Shown: positions 44,503 through 55,106, counted from the first letter of the stretch. The stretch is 64,000 nucleotides of DNA from an uncultured Prevotellaceae bacterium (GCA_902776475.1 CACYQD010000004.1:1-64000), one strand, 5' to 3'. Translations and numbers: made by a program. Notes: generated from the sequence alone by a model not told the origin.

Positions 44503-45663
44503 ATGGAAAATAAGAAGTACAGTGTATTGATTGTAGCACTATATTGCTATTATCATATTCCCAGTATCATCAACCACCTAAAGGAAAAATATCCTTTAGT
44601 AGAATTGACTTTACTCACCGATAGTCCTGAAAGAATGTCAAAATTGATAGAAGACAAATCAGTGAGAATAGAATGGTATAATGTTTCACCTGTTAAATGT
44701 AGATTTCTATGGCTAAAATCTTGGATAATCAAGCACAAGCAAATCCTTTTTTTTGCGGATTTCTCAAAAAAAAGGAGATACGATATTGTCAATGTTCATT
44801 TTCCCAATAAATACATGTCTTATGTATATAAGTATTTGCGTCGAATGTCAAAAAATGTTGTCATCAGTCCATGGGGGAGTGACATATTGAGGCATGACCA
44901 GAAGTATTTGAAAGAATTGGCTGTATTGTATGAAAATGCAGATTATATTACCGTGTCTCCGAATTACACTTTAGGAAAGAAAATACGTGAAGTTTTTACA
45001 ATAGATTCCAAGAAAATGGTGGGTGGCTTTTTTGGATCCGATGTTATAGATTTTGGCGTAAAGAATGGAGAAGCCATATCCATAGATGATGCAAAAAAAC
45101 GATTTGGGTTAGATGGAAGATACGTCATAGCATGCGGTTACAATCAAAGAAGACAGCAACGTCATAAAGAAATTATCGATGCCATTAATAAGGTGAAAAA
45201 TCTATTACCCCAAAACTTGACTTTGCTTTTTCAAATGAATTATGGGAAGACAGCAAATGAAACAGATTTGGATGAGTGCAAAATGACATGTAGAGAATAT
45301 GGGTTAGATGCACTATTCGTAACTGATTTCCTGACAGTTGAAGATCTATATAAGATGAGGAAAGCGACAGATATGTTTGTACATGTGCAAACTACCGATT
45401 CTGCCGCTGCTTCTGTTTATGAATATATTCTATGTGACAAGAAGATTGTTCATGGTTCCTGGATTAAATATGAATCATTGGAAGCTTTCAAACCACTCTT
45501 CTATTTCCCTGTCAATAGATTGGAAGATTTAGGAGAAGTTATCGTAAAAGCATACAAGTCTGACAAGATAGCAATACCTCAAGGTGTAATGGATATAGTA
45601 AAAAATAGAAGTTGGGAAAACAACATCACCAGGATGAACGATTTCTTCATGTCTATAGTATAA
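44503..45663 (+). CDS. Glycosyltransferase, GT-B fold (family 4-like)
   Basis: A 386-residue GT-B protein. The N-terminal domain has VNVHFPN and the SPWGSDIL block typical of sugar-locus family 4 members. The C-terminal domain has FVTDFLTVEDLYKMRKATDMFVHVQTTDSAAASVYEYI, where the usual Glu-x7-Glu motif is weak. It adds one sugar to the lipid-linked repeat unit on the cytoplasmic face. Donor unknown. An A8 run at 44766-44773 is present in the coding sequence. Confidence 0.8.
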   Translation: MENKKYSVLIVALYCYYHIPSIINHLKEKYPLVELTLLTDSPERMSKLIEDKSVRIEWYNVSPVKCRFLWLKSWIIKHKQILFFADFSKKRRYDIVNVHFPNKYMSYVYKYLRRMSKNVVISPWGSDILRHDQKYLKELAVLYENADYITVSPNYTLGKKIREVFTIDSKKMVGGFFGSDVIDFGVKNGEAISIDDAKKRFGLDGRYVIACGYNQRRQQRHKEIIDAINKVKNLLPQNLTLLFQMNYGKTANETDLDECKMTCREYGLDALFVTDFLTVEDLYKMRKATDMFVHVQTTDSAAASVYEYILCDKKIVHGSWIKYESLEAFKPLFYFPVNRLEDLGEVIVKAYKSDKIAIPQGVMDIVKNRSWENNITRMNDFFMSIV

Positions 45664-45705
45664 CATCCGATTTGAGATTACACTTATTATTAGTTTCATA
45701 CATCC

Positions 45706-46749
45706 ATGTCTTTATTACCTACCATAGATTATAAAGTCCGTATTCTTTGCATGACATATAATCATGCTCGTTATATCGAGGAGACGATGAACGGTTTTTG
45801 TATGCAGGAAACGACGTTTCCTTTTATTTGCATTATAATGGATGATTGCAGTACTGATGGAGAGCAGGAGGTTATTAATAACTATTTATCCGATAAATTC
45901 ATACCTTTTATAGATGGAAAAATAAAATCGGAAGAAACAAATGATTATATTTTATCCTTTGTTCGCCACAAAACAAATCACAATTGTTTCTTCGCCGTCT
46001 ATTTTCTAAAATACAATCACTATTCTCGCCAAAAACCCAAATGGAGGTATTACAGCAACTGGAATAATCTATTATATGCAAAATACATAGCTTTATGTGA
46101 AGGGGATGACCATTGGATTCATCCCCGGAAACTGCAAATGCAGGTTGATTTCATGGAAGAACATCCTGACTATGTGCTTTGTCATACTGACTTTAATCTG
46201 TCAACAGGAGGGTATAGGAATCATAGCTATATACAGACAGACAATGACAATGTATTCTATGAAACATTAACAAAAGGTATTAGTATAGGAACTTTGACAG
46301 TTCTTTATCGAGTTGACATTTACAAACATATCCCCCAATTATGGATAGGCAAAGGATGGCCAATGACAGATTATCCCATGTGGATTGAGATGTCTCATGA
46401 AGGTAAATTCAAACGCCTGCCAGATATAACGGCAACATATCGCATCTTAACGGAATCATTTTCCCATGGTGATTTTGATAAGGAGGTGCGATTCAGAGAA
46501 ACAGTGCGAGACATACGTCTTTTCTATAGTCAACATTATGGCATATCCTTGCCCAACAATGGATTATCTGCTGAATACTATTTATCTCTGATGAAGACAG
46601 CCTTTAAGCATCATCGAAAAGATGCGGCTAAAAATTTTCTCGCTGAAGCAAGAGAGAACAATATGGTTTCAAGAAAGCTGTTGATATTTTATTATGCAAC
46701 AATCATAACGCCATTGGGATGGATGTTAAGAAAAAAATTAAATAGATAA
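45706..46749 (+). CDS. Glycosyltransferase family 2
   Basis: A 347-residue GT-A enzyme. It begins RILCMTYNHARYIEETMNGF, with IIMDDCSTD as the nucleotide-binding segment. CEGDDHWIHPRKL holds the metal-binding acidic residues, and MTDYPMWIEMS is a likely catalytic-base region. The C-terminal hydrophobic stretch near 320-340 could anchor it to the membrane. It probably adds one sugar of the repeat unit; donor and linkage unknown. Confidence 0.88.
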   Translation: MSLLPTIDYKVRILCMTYNHARYIEETMNGFCMQETTFPFICIIMDDCSTDGEQEVINNYLSDKFIPFIDGKIKSEETNDYILSFVRHKTNHNCFFAVYFLKYNHYSRQKPKWRYYSNWNNLLYAKYIALCEGDDHWIHPRKLQMQVDFMEEHPDYVLCHTDFNLSTGGYRNHSYIQTDNDNVFYETLTKGISIGTLTVLYRVDIYKHIPQLWIGKGWPMTDYPMWIEMSHEGKFKRLPDITATYRILTESFSHGDFDKEVRFRETVRDIRLFYSQHYGISLPNNGLSAEYYLSLMKTAFKHHRKDAAKNFLAEARENNMVSRKLLIFYYATIITPLGWMLRKKLNR

Positions 46750-46762
46750 TAATATAGAAGAC

Positions 46763-47629
46763 ATGATAGCAGCGACATTATATGGTGGATTAGGAAATCA
46801 AATGTTCATCTATGCCACGGTTCGTGCAACATCGTTACGCAACAAAACGTCAATGGCATTCAACCTTAAACAAGGATTCAAGGATGACATCCAGTTTCAT
46901 AGATTTCTTGAATTAAACCATTTTCAACTGGAGCTGCCACAGTCGTCCATAGCCACTTTTGATGTGCCGCTCGGGAAATATATTCGTTTCGTCAGCAGGA
47001 AATTGGGGTTCAATCTGCTAAAGCCCTCGATGCGTTTCATTCAAGAACGCAAGGCCCAACGAGATGATATCATCAAAGCAAGAAATGCATTCCTTGAAGG
47101 TTATTTAAGCTATGAATCCTATTTTGCCGACTATGCAGATGTCATCCGTAGGGATTTTACAGTGAAAGAAAGATATTTGACACAACCTGTCATGGAAGAG
47201 CTGTCATCAATCAAAAGTTATCATCGTCCAATTGTGATGATCGGAATAAGAAGGTATCAAGAATGTGCAAAATCAAGTGCTATACCTCCTGGAGGAGCTG
47301 CCGAGACACCAGCATATTTCAAAAATGCAATGGAAAAAATAGCCGAAGAAACAGTCAATCCTGTTTTCTGGGTCTTCTCCCAGCAACAAGAATGGTTCAG
47401 GGAAAACGTGGATGATGGCACATACGACGTGGTGTACGCCAAGCCAAAAGAAGGTGTCGATTCTGCAATAGAAGATCTCTATTTGATGATGCAATGCGAC
47501 CATTTCATCATCACTAAAAGCACCTATTACTGGTGGGCAGCCTGGCTTTCGAAAAAGACAAACAAAATGGTGATATGCCCGGCAATCATGAAAAAAGGAG
47601 GATGCAAAGAATGGGTTTATATAGATTAA
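46763..47629 (+). CDS. Glycosyltransferase family 11 (alpha-1,2-fucosyltransferase family)
   Basis: A 288-residue GT11 enzyme. The N-terminal GGLGNQMFIYA (8-18), IGIRRYQE (in place of the more common HIRRGDY) and the C-terminal KSTYYWWAAWLSKK match the family motifs. Most members use GDP-fucose and make alpha-1,2 links. The altered HIRRGDY motif and the absence of fucose synthesis genes (gmd, fcl) in this window leave the donor uncertain. Confidence 0.85.
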   Translation: MIAATLYGGLGNQMFIYATVRATSLRNKTSMAFNLKQGFKDDIQFHRFLELNHFQLELPQSSIATFDVPLGKYIRFVSRKLGFNLLKPSMRFIQERKAQRDDIIKARNAFLEGYLSYESYFADYADVIRRDFTVKERYLTQPVMEELSSIKSYHRPIVMIGIRRYQECAKSSAIPPGGAAETPAYFKNAMEKIAEETVNPVFWVFSQQQEWFRENVDDGTYDVVYAKPKEGVDSAIEDLYLMMQCDHFIITKSTYYWWAAWLSKKTNKMVICPAIMKKGGCKEWVYID

Positions 47630-47666
47630 TGGCAACAACATTATTCACTCATAGATAACTTGGTTG

Positions 47667-49190
47667 ATGATAGTCAACAAGAAGCGGATCGTAATCAACA
47701 CTTTCCTGCTCTATGGAAAGACTTTGATTACCCTTATCATCTCTCTATTCACCACACGTCTGGTGCTGGCAGCATTGGGCGAGTTGGATTTTGGTGTATA
47801 TGGCACTGTAGGGGGGGCAATAGCCATGCTCTCTGTTCTCAATCTTGCCATGGCATCGGCCACTCAACGCTTCATGAATTATGCAGAAGGTGGAGATGAC
47901 AAAGAAAGACTGATTTCCATTTTCAACAATACTGTGTTGCTGCATATCGCCTTGGGATTGCTAATCGTCCTGATCATGGCAGCATTGTATTATCCCTTAT
48001 TTAATGGTATATTCAACATTCCCGAAGACCGAGTGACAGCCGCAAAGTATATTTATCTGTTTCTCGTCATCAGCACGTTCTTCACTATCACCTCCGTACC
48101 TTATACCGCCCTCATCACCGCTCATGAGGACTTTTTATATTTCAGCATTGTAAGTATTGTTATAGCAATGCTGAAATTAATTGCTGCCCTCATCTTGACC
48201 TATTACATGCAAGACCGCTTAATCCTTTACGGATTAATGTTAGCGATATTATCTATCATCAACAGAATGGTGCAGAGAATTTACTGCAAAATAAAATATG
48301 AAGAATGCATCTTCTCTCCCCGTCGTTATGCTAATTTTGGCGTGGCTAAAGAAATAGGTGTTTTTTCTGGATGGAACTTCATTGGATCGATGGCACAGAT
48401 GGCCGGCAACCATGGCAGCAATATCTTAATGAATCACTTCTTTGGAGCCGCCATCATTGCCTCAAAGAATATCGGAGACCAAATCTCCACACAAGTCTCG
48501 GTGCTGACCAATAACATGACCAAAGCCTTAGCTCCATCCATTGTAAAGTCTGAAGGAGGTGGAAATCGTCAGATGATGTTACACCTGGCATTCATCAGCG
48601 GCCGTTTTGGGATGATGCTTTTTCTTCTCCTTGCCATCCCTTTCATGTTCAACGCGGAAGGACTTCTAGGTTTATGGTTGAAGACGATACCCGGATGGGC
48701 TGTCTTATTTTGTCAGTTGCAGGTTTTCAGAGTGATGATGGAACAATTATTTGGATGCTTAGGTACGATGCTTATAGCAGAGGGCACCATCCGACAAATC
48801 AATGTCATTAATTTGATGTTGGGAGTAGTCACATTCATCGTAATATGGGTGGCCTATTCCTGTGGGCTTGATGCGAAATGGCACTACTATTTATCCATTG
48901 GTGTTTGGGTGGTGACTTCCGGCATCATCAAAATCATTCTTTGCCATAAATTCTGCAATATGAGAATTGATGAATTTCTAAGGATAGTCATCAAGCCCAC
49001 TTTCTTAGTCACACTCATTGCCATCCCATTCTGCTCTTTTACAGCAGAATCCTTGAAGAGCATGCACGTCTTGGTGCCTACACTAATACAAATGGGGGGC
49101 ATGGTTATATTAATTCTATTTGTGGGCTTATCAAAGAATGAACGTGAATTATTGTTCTCTAAGACACGAAGCATTGTTAAAAGATTTTAA
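47667..49190 (+). CDS. Polysaccharide flippase (Wzx-like, MATE/MOP superfamily)
   Basis: A 507-residue membrane protein with about twelve to fourteen hydrophobic segments. It begins with NTFLLYGKTLITLIISLFTTR and LGELDFGVYGTVGG, typical of Wzx-type proteins in Bacteroidota. It would flip the undecaprenyl-linked repeat unit to the periplasm. The ATG at 47667 is preferred over the preceding TTG. A G7 tract is found at 47811-47817 within the TVGGAIA codons. Confidence 0.88.
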   Translation: MIVNKKRIVINTFLLYGKTLITLIISLFTTRLVLAALGELDFGVYGTVGGAIAMLSVLNLAMASATQRFMNYAEGGDDKERLISIFNNTVLLHIALGLLIVLIMAALYYPLFNGIFNIPEDRVTAAKYIYLFLVISTFFTITSVPYTALITAHEDFLYFSIVSIVIAMLKLIAALILTYYMQDRLILYGLMLAILSIINRMVQRIYCKIKYEECIFSPRRYANFGVAKEIGVFSGWNFIGSMAQMAGNHGSNILMNHFFGAAIIASKNIGDQISTQVSVLTNNMTKALAPSIVKSEGGGNRQMMLHLAFISGRFGMMLFLLLAIPFMFNAEGLLGLWLKTIPGWAVLFCQLQVFRVMMEQLFGCLGTMLIAEGTIRQINVINLMLGVVTFIVIWVAYSCGLDAKWHYYLSIGVWVVTSGIIKIILCHKFCNMRIDEFLRIVIKPTFLVTLIAIPFCSFTAESLKSMHVLVPTLIQMGGMVILILFVGLSKNERELLFSKTRSIVKRF

Positions 49191-49288
49191 ACTTATCATA
49201 ACCCGATAAAAATTGATTTCATTTGTATAATAATATAATACGCGAGAGGGCAATTACTTTCTAAATACCCGATTTACATCTCAATCCA

Positions 49289-50641
49289 ATGTACAGCATC
49301 ATTGTTATAATCATATTATCCTTTTTGTGTTTTGCCCTCAATCTTGATGTAGAAAGAGGGCTATCAACAGCTTCTCATATTGTTCTTTATGGATGCCACG
49401 TAGGAGTGCTCCTTTCTTCCGCCCTGTTAATTTTTTTCTATTTTAGGAAAATTCGCACTATAAACATCAAATTAAAATATTATAGATTTTTCTTAATATC
49501 CTATACAGCCTCACTCTATTTCCTTCATACCATTTGGTCTCCATATCTTTTATATGGAAGCAAAGGATGGGGGTTTGATCCTCAGCGATACTATTATTAT
49601 GCTTCTGAGATGATTAGATATGGTGGCACATTAGACTATGATCTTAACGGATGGGGAGTTGTATATTTTTATAAATACCCCATGCAATTGATTGGTACAG
49701 ATCCCATGATACCCCTTTTCCTTAATTCTATTTTGACTCTATACGCAATTCTGGTTGTATCTCATTTCTTTTTCAAAAACAACACAAAACATTTGTATTA
49801 TTTCTCTTTAATCCTGTTATTGCCAGAGGTCATATATTTTAACTTTATGAGCTCACGTGAGATTCCCTGTATGGTGTTCATGACTATATGTCTTTGTAAA
49901 GCCATTTCGGGTTATCAATATAAGAGTAAGATAGATATTGTCATATCATTTATCGCATTTGTTTTCTTATATATTATCAGACCTACAATGGCTTTACCTA
50001 TTATTATGGGAATTATCATATACCTTGGATTTAACGCTAAAAACAAGTTTCCCGCAATCATTGGTATCGTTGCTATTCTCGCCTTAACATATGTTGTCAA
50101 TGCGGCAAGTGAAAATCTTGATATTACGGAATCAACCACTGATGTAGTCTCCTCCACACAGGACAGATTTGATGTCGAAAATCAAGAAGAAAGAGAGTAT
50201 TTCAATTATTCATCAAACTCTATTGCACGATTGCTTACACCTCATAATTATTTTGAATTTATTGTTTTTGGATTAATTCGTCCCTTTGTATACATTTGCA
50301 TTACGCCATCCTTCATAAGAAGTCCTTTCAAGACTTTAAGCCTTGAAGGCGATGTAGGTCAATGTGATGGATTCTCTGCATGGACCACATTGTTCATGTT
50401 TCTCTTAATCCCCTTGATATATAAAACTTTGAAACGATATAAAAGCTACGGCAAAAACATGAAGATTGTCATTTGCGTATTTGCTTCGTTTTTTATAGTA
50501 GTAGGTATGTTCAACACATCATTTATCCACCCAAGATATCGCTTGGTGTATGACTTACTTTATTTTTCGCTCGCTTATTACGGATTTGTAAATAGGAAAT
50601 TGTTAAATGACAATAAAAAGACTCCTGCTGATATTGGTTAG
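49289..50641 (+). CDS. Polytopic membrane protein, candidate Wzy polymerase
   Basis: A 450-residue protein with roughly ten to twelve membrane segments and a large loop at about 275-320. No catalytic motif is certain. Position after the flippase, length and topology suggest the polymerase that links repeat units, since no other polymerase candidate is seen in the locus. A GT-C-like or membrane-assembly role is also possible; a FDPQRYYYYASEMIRYGG segment in the second loop resembles those proteins. Confidence 0.6.
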   Translation: MYSIIVIIILSFLCFALNLDVERGLSTASHIVLYGCHVGVLLSSALLIFFYFRKIRTINIKLKYYRFFLISYTASLYFLHTIWSPYLLYGSKGWGFDPQRYYYYASEMIRYGGTLDYDLNGWGVVYFYKYPMQLIGTDPMIPLFLNSILTLYAILVVSHFFFKNNTKHLYYFSLILLLPEVIYFNFMSSREIPCMVFMTICLCKAISGYQYKSKIDIVISFIAFVFLYIIRPTMALPIIMGIIIYLGFNAKNKFPAIIGIVAILALTYVVNAASENLDITESTTDVVSSTQDRFDVENQEEREYFNYSSNSIARLLTPHNYFEFIVFGLIRPFVYICITPSFIRSPFKTLSLEGDVGQCDGFSAWTTLFMFLLIPLIYKTLKRYKSYGKNMKIVICVFASFFIVVGMFNTSFIHPRYRLVYDLLYFSLAYYGFVNRKLLNDNKKTPADIG

Positions 50642-50780
50642 AGAAAGATACGGCATCCATATGCACAAGGCCATCAATTATTCTCAACGTGTATCGATTA
50701 TAATATATCTTTAGATGGAGTTGCAAATTGTTTGAATAGTATTGCTCTATAGGCTAAATCAATCTAACAATAGCAATAAG

Positions 50781-51962
50781 ATGAATAAAATATTACTCGT
50801 TTTTGGAACTCGTCCTGAAGCCATTAAGATGGCTCCTTTGGTAAAAGAGTTTCAAAAGAATAAAGAAGATTTTGAAACAGTAGTTTGTGTAACAGGCCAA
50901 CACCGAGAAATGCTGGACCAGGTACTTCGTATTTTCGAAATAGAGCCGGATTACGATCTTAACATCATGAAACAAGGACAGGATCTTTATGATATCACGG
51001 CACGGGTACTCACCGGTATGCGGGATGTGCTAAAGGAATGCAAACCGGATGTCGTGCTGGTCCATGGTGACACTACAACCAGTACTGCAACTGCTCTTGC
51101 CGCCTTCTATCAGCAGATACCTGTCGGACATGTTGAGGCTGGTCTGCGTACGAACAATATATATAGTCCATGGCCTGAGGAGATGAACCGGCAGATTACA
51201 GGAAGAATCGCCACATACAATTTCTCACCGACATCACTCTCTGAGAAGAATCTAATTGAGGAAAGAGCCCATGGCCAGATATTCGTCACGGGCAATACGG
51301 TTATTGATGCCTTACACATGGTCGTAAACAAACTGAAAATCGACGAAGTTCTGGCAAAAGAACAGGAGCAAGTTCTCAAAACTGCAGGGTATGATGTCAC
51401 ACGTCTTGACAATGGGAAAAAGTTAGTTCTGATAACTGGACACAGAAGAGAAAACTTTGGTGAAGGTTTTATCAGTATGGTGACGGCCATGAAGGATTTG
51501 AGCGAGAAATATCCTGATGTGGACTTCGTCTATCCGATGCACCTCAATCCTAATGTCCGCAAGCCTATCCATGAGGTATTTGGTGAGGATTTGACGACCT
51601 ACAAGAATTTCTTCTTCATAGAACCTCTCCAGTATCTGGAGTTTGTTTATCTGATGGAGAAATCGACCATAGTTCTGACTGATTCCGGGGGCATTCAAGA
51701 AGAAGCTCCCGGCCTTGGCAAGCCTGTGCTTGTCATGCGCGACACAACAGAGCGACCAGAAGCCTTGAAGAGCGGCACCGTGCATCTTGTGGGTACAAAT
51801 CATAATCTCATCGTCAATGAGGTAAGCACCCTGCTTGATGATGAGGCAGCCTATGAGAGGATGTCAAAGGCTATCAACCCGTATGGAGATGGCAAGGCCT
51901 GCTCTCGGATAGTCAGGGCTCTTAAAGGTGAGCCAGTTGAGCGGTATGGCTCTAAGTTATAA
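50781..51962 (+). CDS. wecB: UDP-N-acetylglucosamine 2-epimerase (non-hydrolysing)
   Basis: A 393-residue enzyme converting UDP-GlcNAc to UDP-ManNAc. Signatures are VFGTRPEAIKMAPL (7-20), VHGDTTTSTATAL, GHVEAGLRT and DSGGIQEEAPGLGKPVLVMRD near the C-terminus. The ATG at 50781 is chosen as the true start. The next gene oxidises UDP-ManNAc, so the pair supplies UDP-ManNAcA. Confidence 0.95.
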   Translation: MNKILLVFGTRPEAIKMAPLVKEFQKNKEDFETVVCVTGQHREMLDQVLRIFEIEPDYDLNIMKQGQDLYDITARVLTGMRDVLKECKPDVVLVHGDTTTSTATALAAFYQQIPVGHVEAGLRTNNIYSPWPEEMNRQITGRIATYNFSPTSLSEKNLIEERAHGQIFVTGNTVIDALHMVVNKLKIDEVLAKEQEQVLKTAGYDVTRLDNGKKLVLITGHRRENFGEGFISMVTAMKDLSEKYPDVDFVYPMHLNPNVRKPIHEVFGEDLTTYKNFFFIEPLQYLEFVYLMEKSTIVLTDSGGIQEEAPGLGKPVLVMRDTTERPEALKSGTVHLVGTNHNLIVNEVSTLLDDEAAYERMSKAINPYGDGKACSRIVRALKGEPVERYGSKL

Positions 51963-51996
51963 ACGTTTTCCAATAGATAATTTCAATTAAGACAAT

Positions 51997-53220
51997 ATGA
52001 TTAATGTAATTGGACTGGGCTATATTGGATTGCCCACAGCATTGATGATGGCTTCTCATGGTGTAGAAGTCATAGGTACAGACTATAATAAGGAATTGGT
52101 TGCCACGTTGAATGCAGGTAAAACCACCTTTAAAGAAGATGGCCTCGATGAACTCTTCGATGCAGCTATCAAGGCTGGCATCAAGTTCACAACGGAATAT
52201 CAGAAAACAGATGTCTATATCGTCTCTGTCCCCACTCCATACGACAAATTCTCCAAAAAAGTGGATGCCTGTTATGTGGTGGCCGCAGTAAAGGATGTCA
52301 TGAAGGTATGCCCCAAGGGTGCGACTGTGGTCATTGAGAGCACTGTGAGCCCAGGAACGATTGACAAATTTGTCCGCCCTGTGATTGAGGAAAATGGTTT
52401 CAAAATCGGTGAGGACATAAACCTTGTGCACGCTCCTGAGCGCATCATTCCCGGCAACATGGTGTATGAGTTGCTTCACAACAACCGTACCATCGGTGCT
52501 GACAGCAAGGCGATAGGAGAAAAGGTAAAGCAATACTATGCAAGTTTCTGTCAGGGAGAGATTGTTGTCACAGACATCCGCACTGCAGAAATGACCAAGG
52601 TCGTGGAGAACACATATCGTGCTGTCAATATTGCTTTCGCAAATGAGCTGAGCCGTATCTGCCGCCATGACAATATGGATGTGTATGAGATTATCAAAAT
52701 CTGCAACATGCATCCCCGTGTAAACATCCTTCAGCCAGGACCTGGTGTTGGAGGACACTGTATCAGTGTTGACCCATGGTTCCTGGTGGGTGATTATCCA
52801 CAGCTCGCAAAGGTGATTGATGAATCCATGAAGACGAATGACTATCAGCCCGTGTTTGTTCTTGAGCGGATACATGAGATTATGGAAGAGCATGGTATCA
52901 CGGACAACCGTAAAGTCGGTTTATATGGCCTCACATATAAAGAAAATGTAGATGATATCCGTGAGAGCCCGACACTACAAATGTTGGACATTCAAGAGCG
53001 CCATCTGGCTCGTCCGCTGAAGACCTTTGATCCCTTCTTCATAGAAAAAGAGATCGTGAAGAACCAGATTTTAGACTTTGACCAATTTATCGAGGAGGTG
53101 GATATGGTCGTTATTATGGTTAAGCATGATCATATCAAGCAGAATTGGGAGAAACTGAAAGGGAAAGTAATACTCGACTGCCATAACATCTGCCCACTTG
53201 AGGGTGTTTATCATATTTAA
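51997..53220 (+). CDS. wecC: UDP-N-acetyl-D-mannosamine dehydrogenase
   Basis: A 407-residue UDP-sugar 6-dehydrogenase: NAD loop VIGLGYIGLPTA (4-15), the GATVVIESTVSPGT segment, the central ERIIPGN block and catalytic Cys in GPGVGGHCISVDPWF. The IIPGN and HCISVDPWF sequences fit WecC better than UDP-glucose dehydrogenases. It oxidises UDP-ManNAc twice to UDP-ManNAcA using NAD. It starts 34 bp after wecB. Confidence 0.93.
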   Translation: MINVIGLGYIGLPTALMMASHGVEVIGTDYNKELVATLNAGKTTFKEDGLDELFDAAIKAGIKFTTEYQKTDVYIVSVPTPYDKFSKKVDACYVVAAVKDVMKVCPKGATVVIESTVSPGTIDKFVRPVIEENGFKIGEDINLVHAPERIIPGNMVYELLHNNRTIGADSKAIGEKVKQYYASFCQGEIVVTDIRTAEMTKVVENTYRAVNIAFANELSRICRHDNMDVYEIIKICNMHPRVNILQPGPGVGGHCISVDPWFLVGDYPQLAKVIDESMKTNDYQPVFVLERIHEIMEEHGITDNRKVGLYGLTYKENVDDIRESPTLQMLDIQERHLARPLKTFDPFFIEKEIVKNQILDFDQFIEEVDMVVIMVKHDHIKQNWEKLKGKVILDCHNICPLEGVYHI

Positions 53221-53250
53221 CGATTTACACTGAAGCACAATCATCCGACC

Positions 53251-53850
53251 ATGTATTTATATGGAGCCAGCGGCCATGGAAAGGTCATCAAAGAAATCCT
53301 CGAAAGCCAAGGGAAAGCTGTCGATTGTTTCATAGATGACAATTTGGATCTGAATGAATTAGTTGGAATTCCTGTAATTCACAATATGGAAGATGCCAAT
53401 GAAATAATAGTCAGCATAGGGATTAATAAGACAAGAAAATACGTTGTTGAAAAAATCATCAATAATTCAAAATGCATATTCGCTGATGCTGCCATACACG
53501 CTAACGCAATTGTATCAAACTCAGCAAAAATAGGAACGGGAACTGTAGTTATGGGTGGAGCCATTATTAATGCATGTGCCCAAATAGGTAAACATTGTAT
53601 AGTTAATACTGGAGCTTCTATTGACCATGACTGTATCATAGAAGATTATGTACATATTTCTCCTCATGCTACATTATGTGGTAATGTTACGATTGGAGAA
53701 GGTTCATGGATAGGAGCAGGAGCAACTATTATTCAAGGTGTAAATATAGGGAAATGGAGCATAATAGGAGCAGGAAGTGTAGTTACAAAAGATATACCTA
53801 ATCGGGTTTTGGCTATGGGAAACAAATGCAAACTAATAAGAGACATATAA
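53251..53850 (+). CDS. NeuD/PglD-like sugar N-acetyltransferase
   Basis: A 199-residue protein with the PglD/NeuD layout: an N-terminal Rossmann-like domain (YLYGASGHGKVIKEILE, then VDCFIDDN) and a C-terminal beta-helix with HCIVNTGASIDHDCIIEDYVHISPHATLCG, which includes the catalytic His of the family. It acetylates the 4-amino group of UDP-4-amino-6-deoxy sugars. It could complete UDP-diacetylbacillosamine with the enzymes at 20007 and 21164. The gap 53851-54045 is AT-rich and shows nothing else. Confidence 0.87.
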   Translation: MYLYGASGHGKVIKEILESQGKAVDCFIDDNLDLNELVGIPVIHNMEDANEIIVSIGINKTRKYVVEKIINNSKCIFADAAIHANAIVSNSAKIGTGTVVMGGAIINACAQIGKHCIVNTGASIDHDCIIEDYVHISPHATLCGNVTIGEGSWIGAGATIIQGVNIGKWSIIGAGSVVTKDIPNRVLAMGNKCKLIRDI

Positions 53851-54045
53851 TATATCAAAATTACAGAATTGCAACTCACATGAACTAGATGTTATCACAT
53901 AGGATTATCAGATTATGATTTCTTTATACAAATGACAAGATCGATTGTTATAATCATCACAATATAATTATCTAAAGTAGTTATACAAGTTATCAACGCT
54001 CTTGTCATTTTTCAAACGAAGTACAGTTCTTAATCTTTTCAAATC

Positions 54046-55053
54046 ATGTTATTTATAGACTCTTTATATATCAATAATAGTGGGGGACTTCTCTTATTAC
54101 AATATTTAATTAACGAACTAAATGATAGACAGATTGATTATATTCTCTTAGCTGATTTAAGATGTAAAAACCGGATTGATAATGTCAAAAAAGTAAACTA
54201 CCTAGAAGCGAGTTTGTTAAAAAGGTATTATTACTATAAAAAATTGGGTAGTGATATTACAACTGTGCTTTGTTTTGGAAATATTCCCCCTCCTATCAAA
54301 ATGAACGCTAATGTTTACACTTATTTTCACAATATCAATTTACTAACTCTTGTTGAAGTCAAGTCCTTTAAAAGGAGGGCTTTGAGTTGGATGAAACGCA
54401 ATGTTTTTTACTTTTTTAAGCATAATACTGATTTCTGGATTGTGCAAACCACGAATACCGCAAATCAACTAAAAAAACATCTTCATGAAACAAATGAAAG
54501 AATTAAAATATTGCCCTTTTATAATTTACCTGCAAAGTTGACAAACTTGAAAAACACTAAACATGGGGACGATTATGTCTATATTGCTAATTATACTCCT
54601 TCTAAGGGACACGAGGCTCTCATAGAAGCATGGGAAATACTCCATAAAAGAGGGATAGACAAGACTCTTCATCTCACTATTGACGATTCTCATAGTTTGC
54701 TCTTACAGAAAATGCTTACTGCCATACAGCAGGGAGCGAAAATCAAAAATCACGGTTTTATTCCTTTCAACAGCGTAATTGATTTATACCGACTTTCAAA
54801 AGCCATTATATATCCGTCGTATAATGAAAGTCTTGGCCTAGGCATTATCGAAGCTTTATCTGCCGGATGCGATTTAATAGGTTCTGATTTACCATTTATA
54901 CATGCTGTTTGCAAACCTTCAGAAGTTTTCTGTCCTTATCAAGCCGAATCCATCGCTGATGCAGTAATGAGATATGAGAATAATTGCAGTCAAAAATCTG
55001 AGCTACTCATTGAGAACAAAATTAATGATATTATTTCGTTATTATCAGATTAA
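54046..55053 (+). CDS. Glycosyltransferase, GT4-like
   Basis: A 335-residue GT-B enzyme. The donor-binding C-terminal domain contains YIANYTPSKGHEALIEAW, HGFIPFNSVIDLYRLSKAIIYPSYNESLGLGIIEALSAG, where ESLGLGIIE is the E-x7-E motif of family 4. The N-terminal domain binds the acceptor. The gene is AT-rich, separated from its neighbours by 195 and 53 bp. Donor unknown. Confidence 0.83.
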   Translation: MLFIDSLYINNSGGLLLLQYLINELNDRQIDYILLADLRCKNRIDNVKKVNYLEASLLKRYYYYKKLGSDITTVLCFGNIPPPIKMNANVYTYFHNINLLTLVEVKSFKRRALSWMKRNVFYFFKHNTDFWIVQTTNTANQLKKHLHETNERIKILPFYNLPAKLTNLKNTKHGDDYVYIANYTPSKGHEALIEAWEILHKRGIDKTLHLTIDDSHSLLLQKMLTAIQQGAKIKNHGFIPFNSVIDLYRLSKAIIYPSYNESLGLGIIEALSAGCDLIGSDLPFIHAVCKPSEVFCPYQAESIADAVMRYENNCSQKSELLIENKINDIISLLSD

Positions 55054-55106
55054 CTTTTCCGATTATTTATCAAAGACCGGGCTATTACCAATAATTTGAA
55101 AAAGCG

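Noticed and set aside
46763..47629. Firm assignment as GDP-fucose alpha-1,2-fucosyltransferase
   Set aside because: The family is clear, but the HIRRGDY motif is altered and no gmd/fcl genes are present, so only the family is claimed.
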